A DNA stretch of 28,859 nt from assembly GCA_964480475.1 (NCBI GenBank), contig CAYZPW010000039.1, positions 1 through 28,859 of the forward strand, given 5' to 3'. Source of the stretch: CAYZPW01 sp964480475. GTDB lineage: Bacteria; B130-G9. The position numbers were made by a program, and so were the translations under genes. The notes under the pieces are model-generated. The model did no database searches and was not told the origin of the DNA. It was given only the letters and a program-made list of their open reading frames with translations. Positions 7,677 to 15,094 of this stretch are shown in pieces. Each line of letters starts with the position of its first letter. Position 1 is the stretch's first letter.

Positions 7677-8639
7677 ATGGAAGTTTTCTGGGCAGAGGCC
7701 ATCAAGTATCTTTCCGCCGGCATTTGCATGGGGTTCGGTGCGATAGGCGCCGGCATCGGCGAAGGCTACACAGCGGGCCAGACTGCGCTCGGGATCTCCC
7801 GTCAACCGGAGGCTTCCGGTCAGCTTGTCAAGACAATGCTGATCGGTCAGGCGATCACGGAGACGTCTGGCATCTTTGCCCTGGTAATCGCCGTTCTGAT
7901 GATCAGCACGAATGTAGGGACAGAGGGCGATGCGGTGTTGAACATGGCGGCTGTCATGGGCGCCGGGATAGCGGTCGGCGTCGCGGGTTTTGGCGTTGCG
8001 ATTGGCGTCGGCTACTGCGCGGGTCGAACGTGCGGCGGCGTGGCGAGGCGCCCCACGATTGGCGGTCAGGTGACCGGGACGATGCTCGTGGGTCAGGCCG
8101 TTACGGAGACGCCCGTGATATTTGCGCTGGTGGTGGCGTTCATACTGCTCTACTCGGCCTTCTCCGGCGGTTTGGAGAAGGCGTTTGGGCTCCTTTCAGC
8201 AGGGATAGCGATGGGCTTTGGGGCCTTTGGAAGCGGCATTGGAGGGGGCCTACCGGCTGGGGCGGCCTGCTCCGTCGTCGCGCGGCGCGAGGAGGTTCGG
8301 GGGCAGGTTCTCGCGATGATGCTTATCGGTCAGGCGGTTACTCAGACTTCGGCCATTTTTGCGTTGGTTATCGCCTTCCTGTTGATTTTCGCGCACGGCG
8401 ATGGCGCCAGTATGGTGAAGATAGCGGCGTTTTTGGGCGCCGGGCTGTCGATGGGAATGGGTGCAATAGGTGCGGGAATTGGGACAGGGATGCCCGCAGC
8501 CTCGGCCTGCACAGCTATTCGGATCAACGAGCGGACTAGCTCTGTGGTGATGAGGGTCATGCTTATTGGTCAGGCAGTTGCGCAATCGCCCGCTATCGGC
8601 TCGTTGATTGTTGCGTTGTTTCTGCTGTTTGTGGTTTGA
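7677..8639 (+). CDS. atpE: Quadruple-hairpin ATP synthase c subunit (four fused c units; two lack the ion-binding carboxylate)
   Basis: The protein has 320 residues, four times the usual c subunit, and reads as four consecutive c hairpins (about 4-78, 88-162, 167-240 and 246-320), each with the MLxGQAV motif in its outgoing helix. The ion-binding acidic residue is Glu62 in hairpin 1 and Glu144 in hairpin 2, but Gln223 and Gln303 in hairpins 3 and 4. The inner-helix position that is Gln/Glu in Na+ rings is Glu29, Val111, Gly190 and Thr270. The polar-loop R-x-P pattern is kept in hairpins 1-2 (RQP, RRP) and lost in 3-4 (RRE, RIN). The gene sits between atpB and a normal single-hairpin atpE, with GAGGTCAAGGG before its ATG. 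Multi-hairpin rotor subunits with missing carboxylates are known from V/A-type K subunits and from Acetobacterium c1. The role inferred here is to lower the number of ions moved per turn. Confidence 0.95.
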   Translation: MEVFWAEAIKYLSAGICMGFGAIGAGIGEGYTAGQTALGISRQPEASGQLVKTMLIGQAITETSGIFALVIAVLMISTNVGTEGDAVLNMAAVMGAGIAVGVAGFGVAIGVGYCAGRTCGGVARRPTIGGQVTGTMLVGQAVTETPVIFALVVAFILLYSAFSGGLEKAFGLLSAGIAMGFGAFGSGIGGGLPAGAACSVVARREEVRGQVLAMMLIGQAVTQTSAIFALVIAFLLIFAHGDGASMVKIAAFLGAGLSMGMGAIGAGIGTGMPAASACTAIRINERTSSVVMRVMLIGQAVAQSPAIGSLIVALFLLFVV

Positions 8640-8726
8640 TTTTGGAGTCTGTGTATTCATGGGTTCTGTTGCGCTTATTTGGCGGCATCTTGTCGTCAAT
8701 CTAGAACGGTTTTGAGAGGAGATGCT

Positions 8727-8984
8727 ATGGATCAAGTAACTTCTACTACTATCATCAAGGCAGCCGCGCTCCTAGGAGCGGGCATCTGCATGGGTTTTGG
8801 CGCGATAGGCCCCGGCGTTGGCGAGGGTTATGCGGCCGGCCGAGCGTGTGAGGGCATCGCTCGGGCGCCTAAAGAGGCGGGCCTCCTGACCAGAACGATG
8901 CTCATTGGCCAGGCGGTCTCCGAGTCAACGGGGATATATTCACTGGTGGTTGCGCTTCTTCTGATCTTCGTGGTTGGCGGCTAG
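8727..8984 (+). CDS. atpE: Single-hairpin ATP synthase c subunit with a Na+-type site
   Basis: This is an 85-residue proteolipid with two membrane helices joined by a polar loop (ARAPKEAG). The ATG at 8727 is chosen over an upstream ATG at 8679 because GAGAGGAG ends 5 bases before it and the product then matches c subunits from residue 1. Glu66 is the ion-binding carboxylate, followed by Ser67, Thr68 and Tyr71 (SESTGIYS), the pattern of Na+-binding rings such as Ilyobacter. Glu33 in GVGEGY occupies the position of Ilyobacter Gln32, giving a two-carboxylate site as described for Fusobacterium. It is the only atpE product here with a complete canonical site and likely co-assembles with the fused subunit. 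Na+ specificity is inferred from these ligands. Confidence 0.93.
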   Translation: MDQVTSTTIIKAAALLGAGICMGFGAIGPGVGEGYAAGRACEGIARAPKEAGLLTRTMLIGQAVSESTGIYSLVVALLLIFVVGG

Positions 8985-9003
8985 GGGCGTATTGCATACG
9001 CCC
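8985..9003 (+). repeat. Perfect hairpin immediately after the single atpE stop codon
   Basis: GGGCGTAT, loop TGC, ATACGCCC: an 8-bp perfect stem beginning at the base after the TAG (8982-8984). No T-run follows, so it is more likely an mRNA-stabilising or processing structure than a terminator. Its position would affect the amount of c-subunit message relative to downstream genes. Confidence 0.65.
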
Positions 9004-9033
9004 GTTGGCTGTTGCCCGTTGGCTGTTGCCCGT
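9001..9033 (+). repeat. 14-bp tandem repeat, two full copies plus 5 bases
   Basis: CCCGTTGGCTGTTG occurs perfectly at 9001-9014 and 9015-9028, followed by CCCGT at 9029-9033. It overlaps the 3' arm of the preceding hairpin and ends 19 bases before the atpF' start codon. Confidence 0.85.
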
Positions 9034-9052
9034 ACTTGGATAACGAGCGGAT

Positions 9053-9484
9053 ATGGTTGACATAAACCTTACGATAGTCGTTCAGGCTATCAATTTTTTG
9101 CTTTTGGTCTTCGTCTTGAAGAGGGTCCTATGGGAACCTTTGATGAGGCATATGGACCGGCGAGACGGTCTGATTGCCGGTCGCAAGGAGGAGATCGAGA
9201 AGGTTCAGGCCGAATCTCAGAAGATGCGCGAGGAACACTCTACGCGCATCCGCGCTGCGCGAAAAGAGGGGATCAAGCTTCGAGATGACTTGATAAGGGA
9301 CGGTCGTGTTGAGCGTCTGCGCTTGATAGATGAAGCAATGGACGAGGCAGAGGGAGTTGTTTCGGAGGGCGAGAAGGAGCTCCAGGCTGCGAAGCGAGCG
9401 GCGCTTCTCGGCGTGAACGACGAGGAGATAGCCTCGATGGCGGACCAGATCGTTTCAAGAATACTGTCTGTGGCAAACATCTGA
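9053..9484 (+). CDS. atpF: ATP synthase b-type stator subunit (first copy, b')
   Basis: This 143-residue protein has a single N-terminal membrane helix (about residues 7-24, NLTIVVQAINFLLLVFVLK), then a long charged coiled coil (about 35-125). This is the form of peripheral stalk b subunits. The sequence VDINLT-x-x-x-QxxNFLLL-x-F-x-L resembles b subunits of Na+-type and clostridial ATP synthases. A second, diverged b gene follows 8 bases after its stop, so the peripheral stalk is probably a b/b' heterodimer, as in chloroplasts and cyanobacteria. At 143 residues it is the shorter of the two. A strong ribosome binding site is not obvious (GAGCGG lies just upstream of the ATG). Confidence 0.88.
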   Translation: MVDINLTIVVQAINFLLLVFVLKRVLWEPLMRHMDRRDGLIAGRKEEIEKVQAESQKMREEHSTRIRAARKEGIKLRDDLIRDGRVERLRLIDEAMDEAEGVVSEGEKELQAAKRAALLGVNDEEIASMADQIVSRILSVANI

Positions 9485-9492
9485 GATTGACG

Positions 9493-10089
9493 ATGCAGGA
9501 TAGCGGAAACAGGAAGCAGGAGCGTTCTAGAGGGTTCTTCAGGCGTTCGATGACGGTGGTCTATATTCTTGGGGCCTACCTGATAGTCAACTTCATACTC
9601 AGGGTCGTCGATCATCCGTATTCCGAGACGATGAAGCTCGTCAACTTCGTGATCTTCGTCGGGCTGATTTACTATTTCCTTAGAAAGCCGCTGCTTGCGA
9701 TAATTGATTCTAAGATCGCCGACGTTGACGAGCTGTTGACCAGCACGAAGTCTCAGCTTGAGGAGGCGAGGAAAGAGCGTGAGGACGCGCAGCGAGCGAT
9801 CGACGGGGTTGATGATGAGATCGAGCAGGTCCTTGCGCGAGCGCGGGAGCTGGGCGAGATGGAGCGAGTGGCCCTGATAGACGACGGCAAGGAGCGTGCG
9901 GGTAACATCGTGGCGCAGGCCCACGTAACCCTCGAGGGTCGCGAGCGTGAGATTCGGCAGGAGATACGTGAGGAAATGGCCGGACGCTGTGTAGATGTGG
10001 CTCGGTCGCGGATTCTAGAGAAGCTTACACCCGAGATTCAACTCGCTCTGATCAGGGCTCGGATTTCCACAATCGGGCGGCGCGCATGA
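9493..10089 (+). CDS. atpF: ATP synthase b-type stator subunit (second copy), with an extra N-terminal hydrophobic segment
   Basis: This 198-residue protein is a b subunit: a hydrophobic helix (about residues 47-64, KLVNFVIFVGLIYYFLRKPL) is followed by a long coiled coil (about 70-165) and a C-terminal part that would bind delta. An additional hydrophobic stretch (about 20-38, MTVVYILGAYLIVNFIL) precedes the usual one. It could be a signal sequence or a second membrane helix; N-terminal extensions are known in some bacterial b subunits. The ATG at 9493 is used; an in-frame TTG at 9487 is an alternative adding two residues. The 3' end overlaps atpH by 4 bases (ATGA), implying translational coupling. 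Confidence 0.86.
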   Translation: MQDSGNRKQERSRGFFRRSMTVVYILGAYLIVNFILRVVDHPYSETMKLVNFVIFVGLIYYFLRKPLLAIIDSKIADVDELLTSTKSQLEEARKEREDAQRAIDGVDDEIEQVLARARELGEMERVALIDDGKERAGNIVAQAHVTLEGREREIRQEIREEMAGRCVDVARSRILEKLTPEIQLALIRARISTIGRRA

Positions 10090-10643
10090 AAAAGGCCCTC
10101 TTGGCGAGGCGCTACTCCAAGGCGCTTTGTGAGGTAGTTCCCGAGGATAAGCTGGACGAGATTCGCGAGGAGCTTTGTGCCATGGGCAATCTGGTGCAGG
10201 AGTCGCACGAGTTCTACAACACTTTGAATAACAATACGCTGGAGCTTCACGTTCGACAGAAGCTCTTGGACGCGGTGCTTAGCAGGCTCGAGCCTCCGCA
10301 GGTTCTGTTCAACTTCTTTCACGTTTTGCTTCGACACTCTCGTATCTCATTGATGGGCGAGATAGTGGCTCAATTTGGTCGTGACGTCGATCGCCGTCTC
10401 GGCAGGATTCGCGGTGATCTTTTGGCCCCGGTCGAGCTGCCAGCTGAGGACGTAGGGAGGTTGCAGGAGCGTCTGGGGGATTTCTTGGGAGGCGATGTTT
10501 TGCTGACGCAGAGGCAGGATAATTCACTTCTTGGAGGGTTCACGGTTAGGATCGGCGATTGGCTATTCGACGCGACGCTTGAGTCGGAGCTCAAGAACGT
10601 TAAGGGGCGTATCGGCGGCTTATTGGAGGCTGGCCGTGGTTAG
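10086..10643 (+). CDS. atpH: ATP synthase delta subunit
   Basis: At 185 residues this has normal length for the delta (OSCP) subunit, which links the b stalk to the top of the alpha3beta3 head. It begins KKALLARRYSKALCEVV, the usual YAxAL-type start of the N-terminal helical domain. It ends with the conserved pattern DNSLLGGFTVRIGDWLFDATLESELKNVKGRI (about residues 143-175; family pattern LIGGxxIRxGDxxxDxSxxxxLxxL). The start overlaps the end of atpF in ATGA. Presence of a delta gene supports a true F-type enzyme and argues against an N-ATPase. Confidence 0.95.
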   Translation: MKKALLARRYSKALCEVVPEDKLDEIREELCAMGNLVQESHEFYNTLNNNTLELHVRQKLLDAVLSRLEPPQVLFNFFHVLLRHSRISLMGEIVAQFGRDVDRRLGRIRGDLLAPVELPAEDVGRLQERLGDFLGGDVLLTQRQDNSLLGGFTVRIGDWLFDATLESELKNVKGRIGGLLEAGRG

Positions 10644-10689
10644 TCCTTCTGAACATCACCTTCGAGAGACTGACTGGAGGTAGCATTAG

Positions 10690-12198
10690 ATGCGAATAAG
10701 GCCCGAGGAGATTAGCTCGATCATTAGGGAGCAGATCGAAGACTACACGACCGAGGTAACGCTTGATGAGGTTGGCCGCGTCATCGAGGTCGGGGACGGC
10801 ATCGCGCGGATTTACGGCCTCGACAACGCGATGGCCGGGGAGATGCTTGAGTTTCCTCACGATATCAGGGGCATGGTTCTTAATCTGGAGGAGGGCAACG
10901 TTGGCGCCGTTCTTCTTGGTGAGGACCGATATATCAAGGAGGGCGACCTCGTCAAGCGGACGAAGAGGATAGCCGAGACGCCGGTTGGTGAGGAGATGGT
11001 TGGGCGCGTCGTGAACGCGCTTGGCCAGCCGATCGACGGTAAGGGCCCGATAAGCGCCAAGAACTTCAGCCCGCTCGAGAGAATCGCGCCCGGCGTCGTC
11101 GATAGGATGCCCGTCAAGGAGCCGCTTCACACTGGGATCAAGGCGATCGACGCGATGATCCCGATCGGCCGCGGCCAGCGTGAGCTCGTGATCGGCGACA
11201 GGCAGACTGGTAAGACGGCAGTCGTTGTCGATACGATTCTGAGTCAAAAGGGCGAGGATGTCATCTGCATTTACGTGGCGATAGGCCAGAAGCGTTCAAC
11301 CGTCGCCCGTGTGGTGAAGACGTTTCAGGAATACGATGCGATGGACTACACCACGGTCGTCTTAGCCAGCGCGAGCGAGCCGGCGACGCTGCAATACGTC
11401 GCGCCTTACGCCGGCTGTGCGATCGGGGAGTATTTCAGGGACAATGGCAAGCATGCGCTCGTAATATACGACGATCTATCGAAGCATTCTCAAGCGTATC
11501 GACAGCTCTCTCTTCTTCTGCGGCGGCCGCCCGGTCGGGAGGCATTCCCGGGGGACGTGTTCTATCTCCACTCGCGGCTTCTGGAGCGCGCAGCAAAGCT
11601 CAACGATGAGCGTGGCGGCGGCTCTCTCACGGCCATCCCAATCATTGAGACGCAGGCCGGGGATATTTCTACCTATATCCCGACCAACGTGATCTCAATC
11701 ACCGACGGTCAGATATTCCTTGAATCAAACCTCTTCTATTCGGGCGTTCGTCCGGCGATTAACGTCGGCATCTCGGTCTCAAGGGTTGGCGGCAACGCTC
11801 AGGTGAAGGCGATGAAGCGGGTCGCGGGAACGCTGCGGCTCGACCTCGCTCAGTATCGTGAGGTAGCGGCGTTCTCCCAGTTCGGGTCTGAACTCGACAA
11901 GGCGACTCAACATCAGCTCATGAGAGGTGAGCGAATGGTTGAGGTCCTGAAACAGGACCAATACATCTCGCTGCCCACAGAGAAGCAGGTGCTGCTAATC
12001 TACGCTGGGATCAACGGCTTCCTCGATGACATTGAAGTAGAAGAAATAAAGCGTTTTGAGCAGGAGCTGTATCGGTTCATGGACGCCGAGCACCCCGATG
12101 TTCTTAAGTCAGTCAAAGAGAAGAAAGAGGTTACGGAGGAGATTGAGGCGAGCCTAAAGAGATGCCTCGATGAGTTCAAGAAGCAGTTCTTCCACTAG
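10690..12198 (+). CDS. atpA: ATP synthase alpha subunit
   Basis: This 502-residue, full-length alpha subunit of the F1 head carries the non-catalytic nucleotide sites. The P-loop is GDRQTGKT at residues 169-176. The arginine finger is Arg365 in SVSRVGG, and the stretch YDDLSKHSQAYRQLSLLLRR (260-279) is the standard family signature. The N-terminal beta-barrel and C-terminal helical domain are intact. GGAGG lies 9 bases before the ATG. The gene is adjacent to atpG and in the usual H-A-G-D order. All key residues are present, so the F1 motor looks functional. Confidence 0.98.
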   Translation: MRIRPEEISSIIREQIEDYTTEVTLDEVGRVIEVGDGIARIYGLDNAMAGEMLEFPHDIRGMVLNLEEGNVGAVLLGEDRYIKEGDLVKRTKRIAETPVGEEMVGRVVNALGQPIDGKGPISAKNFSPLERIAPGVVDRMPVKEPLHTGIKAIDAMIPIGRGQRELVIGDRQTGKTAVVVDTILSQKGEDVICIYVAIGQKRSTVARVVKTFQEYDAMDYTTVVLASASEPATLQYVAPYAGCAIGEYFRDNGKHALVIYDDLSKHSQAYRQLSLLLRRPPGREAFPGDVFYLHSRLLERAAKLNDERGGGSLTAIPIIETQAGDISTYIPTNVISITDGQIFLESNLFYSGVRPAINVGISVSRVGGNAQVKAMKRVAGTLRLDLAQYREVAAFSQFGSELDKATQHQLMRGERMVEVLKQDQYISLPTEKQVLLIYAGINGFLDDIEVEEIKRFEQELYRFMDAEHPDVLKSVKEKKEVTEEIEASLKRCLDEFKKQFFH

Positions 12199-12214
12199 CC
12201 GCTAGGTTCTAGGT

Positions 12215-13129
12215 ATGGCAACGTTAAGAGACGTTCGACGACGCATCTTGAGCGTCAAGAATACGCAGAAGCTGACGCGGGCGATGAAGATGGTCGCCTC
12301 GTCCAAGCTCCGCAAAGCGGAGAGGCTCCTGCTTCAGGCGAGGCCCTATTCAGACAAGATAATGGACGTCGTCGCGAGCCTCGCGTTCAGGACTGACGCG
12401 AAGGATCATCCCCTTCTGAATGCGGGCGACAGCGGGAAGGTTGAGCTCGTTGTGATTACCGGAGACAAGGGACTCTGTGGCGCCTTCAACAGTAACGTGC
12501 TCCGCTTTGCGGTCTCGTCGGTAAGGGACATTGCGGGGAAACAGGTCGATCTATTCGTCGTGGGTAAGAAGGCAAGGGACTTCTTTAGGACGAAACCCGC
12601 TTACTCAGTTTGCGATGAGTATCTGAACTTCTGGCGGACGTTTGGCCCTCGCGATGCGGCGCAGGTCGCTCAGAACCTGGCCGCCGCGTTTGTCGAGTCT
12701 TCTTACGAGGCTACGTATCTTGTCTATAACGAGTTCAAGACCGCATTGTCGCAGCGTGTGGTGATGGAGCAGCTTCTGCCTGTCGTCCCGATGGACACGT
12801 CCGAGGTGAAGCCTGAGGACGAGGTCGAGGCGGAAGGTGATTCTGAGCGGGGTGATGTGGTTCAAACTGATTATCTATACGAGCCTTCACTTGTTGCTTT
12901 GGTTGACGAGCTGTTGCGGCGGCACGTTGAGTTTCAGGTTTATCGGGCGTTCTTGGAATCTCACGCGAGCGAGCAAGGGGCGCGTATGACCGCGATGGAC
13001 GCCGCGACAGATAATGCACAAGAGATGATAGATACATTGACGCTGCAATACCATCGAGCGCGTCAGGCCTCAATAACGAGAGAGTTGATTGAGATAGTTT
13101 CCGGGGCGGAAGCGCTGGCCGGATTATAA
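12215..13129 (+). CDS. atpG: ATP synthase gamma subunit
   Basis: At 304 residues this central rotor shaft is slightly longer than many bacterial gammas. The N-terminal helix (RDVRRRILSVKNTQKLTRAM) and the C-terminal helix (ending ARQASITRELIEIVSGAEAL) are the conserved parts that form the coiled coil inside alpha3beta3. The GDKGLCGAFN motif (about residues 84-93) is present. An acidic insertion near residues 192-212 (EVKPEDEVEAEGDSERGD) accounts for the extra length; such loops are variable in the family. The ribosome binding site is weak. It ends 18 bases before the atpD start codon. Confidence 0.97.
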   Translation: MATLRDVRRRILSVKNTQKLTRAMKMVASSKLRKAERLLLQARPYSDKIMDVVASLAFRTDAKDHPLLNAGDSGKVELVVITGDKGLCGAFNSNVLRFAVSSVRDIAGKQVDLFVVGKKARDFFRTKPAYSVCDEYLNFWRTFGPRDAAQVAQNLAAAFVESSYEATYLVYNEFKTALSQRVVMEQLLPVVPMDTSEVKPEDEVEAEGDSERGDVVQTDYLYEPSLVALVDELLRRHVEFQVYRAFLESHASEQGARMTAMDAATDNAQEMIDTLTLQYHRARQASITRELIEIVSGAEALAGL

Positions 13130-13147
13130 GCGTCTAAGGAGTTTTTT

Positions 13148-14569
13148 ATGGCAGAGGGCAAGATAATTACGGTCATCGGACCTGTAGTTGACATACGGTT
13201 CCCAACGGATCAGTTGCCGGCGATACTCAATGCGGTGACGATCGAGCGCGAGGTCTCATCTGACGTTATGGGCTACGGCTCTGGTGCAGAAAAGCTGCTT
13301 GTGGTGGAGGTGGCCCAGCATCTCGGCGAGGACGTCGTGCGCTGTATCTCCATGGGCCCAACGGACGGGCTTGTGAGGGGCACGCCAGCTACCGACACTG
13401 GTTCACCGATCACGGTTCCCGTCGGTCCAAACACGTTAGGCAGACTCATGAACGTGATCGGGCAGCCGGTGGATAACCTCGGCCCCATCGAGTCGGACAC
13501 GCACTATGCAATTCACCGACCTGCGCCTCCTTTCGTGGAGCAGGAGACCAGGGCGGAGATGTTCGAGACGGGCATCAAGGTCGTCGATCTTCTTGAGCCC
13601 TACTGCAAGGGCGGCAAGACAGGGCTGTTTGGCGGGGCTGGCGTCGGCAAGACTGTCTTGATTCAAGAGCTCATTCACAACATCGCGCTTGTTCACGGCG
13701 GATACTCGGTATTTGCGGGCGTCGGCGAGCGCACAAGAGAGGGCAACGACCTCTGGCTGGAGATGAAAGAGTCGGGTGTCTTGAGCAAGACGGCGCTGAT
13801 TTACGGCCAAATGACTGAGCCACCGGGCGCGAGACTGAGGGTGGGGCTTACAGGTCTGACCGTGGCGGAGTACTTCCGGGACGAGCAGGGCCAGGATGTG
13901 CTCTTGTTCATCGATAATATCTTCCGGTTCACGCAGGCGGGTTCAGAGGTCTCAGCTCTTTTGGGGCGCATGCCCTCAGCCGTCGGTTACCAGCCTACGC
14001 TTGCGACCGAGATGGGCGAGCTTCAGGAGCGAATCACATCGACCAAAAAAGGCTCAATCACGTCCGTTCAGGCCATCTACGTCCCGGCCGACGACCTCAC
14101 CGATCCCGCTCCGGCCACAGCATTCGCCCACCTCGACGCAACGACAGTTCTGGACAGACGAATCGTAGAACTTGGTATCTATCCCTCGGTTGACCCTCTG
14201 GATTCCACCTCGAGGATACTCAATCCCAGGGTGGTTGGTGAGGACCATTACAGCACGGCGAGGGAGGTTCAGCTGATCCTTCAGCGGTACAAGGATTTAC
14301 AGGATATTATCGCCATCTTGGGTATCGACGAGCTCTCTGAAGAGGATAGATTGATAGTTGCAAGGGCCAGAAAGATACAGCGATTCCTCTCGCAGCCGAT
14401 GTTCGTGGCTGAGCAGTTCACGGGCCTCGAGGGCAAATACGTCAAGATCGAGGACACCATAAAGGGCTTCAAGGAGATCATCGAGGGCAAGCACGACGAT
14501 CTTCCAGAACAAGCGTTTTATATGATTGGCACAATCGAAGAGGCAGTTGAGAAAGGGAAGACCCTTTAG
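13148..14569 (+). CDS. atpD: ATP synthase beta subunit
   Basis: This 473-residue catalytic subunit has the P-loop GGAGVGKT (162-169), the catalytic Glu194 in GERTREGND, the Walker B stretch LLFIDNIFRF (about 252-261), and the DELSEED motif at 394-400 that pushes gamma. All catalytic residues are intact. An AAGGAG site lies 7 bases upstream of the ATG. It is normal in length and conservation, so nothing suggests that the head is altered to match the unusual rotor. A 90-base gap follows before atpC. Confidence 0.98.
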   Translation: MAEGKIITVIGPVVDIRFPTDQLPAILNAVTIEREVSSDVMGYGSGAEKLLVVEVAQHLGEDVVRCISMGPTDGLVRGTPATDTGSPITVPVGPNTLGRLMNVIGQPVDNLGPIESDTHYAIHRPAPPFVEQETRAEMFETGIKVVDLLEPYCKGGKTGLFGGAGVGKTVLIQELIHNIALVHGGYSVFAGVGERTREGNDLWLEMKESGVLSKTALIYGQMTEPPGARLRVGLTGLTVAEYFRDEQGQDVLLFIDNIFRFTQAGSEVSALLGRMPSAVGYQPTLATEMGELQERITSTKKGSITSVQAIYVPADDLTDPAPATAFAHLDATTVLDRRIVELGIYPSVDPLDSTSRILNPRVVGEDHYSTAREVQLILQRYKDLQDIIAILGIDELSEEDRLIVARARKIQRFLSQPMFVAEQFTGLEGKYVKIEDTIKGFKEIIEGKHDDLPEQAFYMIGTIEEAVEKGKTL

Positions 14570-14659
14570 ATGGCAGAGTCGCTGTGTAGGGCTGGCGCTT
14601 GTCTCCATTCGTCTAAAACCATCCCACGCGCTGAATTATGCAGAATAGGGAACTAGCAA

Positions 14660-15094
14660 TTGGAAGAACAGCTTGAGAAGCTCTCGCTTGATATAGTTAC
14701 GCCGACGGCGCATCTCGTGTTCGAGCAGGTTGACGAGGTCAGCATACCGGGTGCCGAGGGCGACTTTGATGTGTTTTTCGAGCACACGCCGTTCCTCACT
14801 TCCTTGAGGCCGGGGGTCCTGTCCTACAAGGTCGGAGAGGAAACGCGCTACTTCGCTGTCAGTGCGGGTTTTGCTGAGGTTATTCCGGACAGAGTCATCA
14901 TTCTGGCACAGACGGCCGAAAGCGCTGCCTCGATTTCAGAGGAGCGTGCAAAGGAAGCAAGGGATAAAGCCAAGAAGAGGCTGGATAGCGTTAGAAGGGG
15001 CACTGAAGACATCGATGTCAGGCGTGCAGAAGTTGCCCTCATGAGGGCTATTGCCCGGCTCAACGCGCGCGCTCTTGCCTCTCAGAATCGATAG
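14660..15094 (+). CDS. atpC: ATP synthase epsilon subunit
   Basis: This 144-residue protein has the N-terminal beta-sandwich (LSLDIVTPTAHLVFEQVDEV, then PGAEGDFDVFFEHTPFLTSLRPG) and the C-terminal two-helix domain (about residues 92-138). The latter is rich in Ala, Arg and Glu and ends with VALMRAIARLNARAL. Epsilon binds gamma and the c-ring loop and can inhibit ATP hydrolysis. The only start that keeps the conserved N-terminus is TTG at 14660, with a poor ribosome binding site, so it may be expressed at lower level than atpD. It closes the operon; no clear intrinsic terminator follows. Confidence 0.94.
   Translation: MEEQLEKLSLDIVTPTAHLVFEQVDEVSIPGAEGDFDVFFEHTPFLTSLRPGVLSYKVGEETRYFAVSAGFAEVIPDRVIILAQTAESAASISEERAKEARDKAKKRLDSVRRGTEDIDVRRAEVALMRAIARLNARALASQNR

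Noticed and set aside
7724..8539. A 271-codon open frame on the plus strand inside the fused c-subunit gene
   Set aside because: It overlaps a clearly membrane-protein-coding frame, gives an Arg/Gly-rich product with no family resemblance, and is open only because the c repeats are GC-rich and repetitive.
9217..9924. A 235-codon minus-strand frame across atpF' and atpF
   Set aside because: Both b subunits on the plus strand are convincing; the antisense product follows from their codon use.
6224..15094. Possibility that this is an N-ATPase or a V/A-type enzyme because of the large rotor subunit
   Set aside because: The operon has delta, b-type stalk genes and the B-E-F-H-A-G-D-C order with standard alpha and beta motifs. 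N-ATPases lack delta and have a different order, and V/A enzymes have other subunits.
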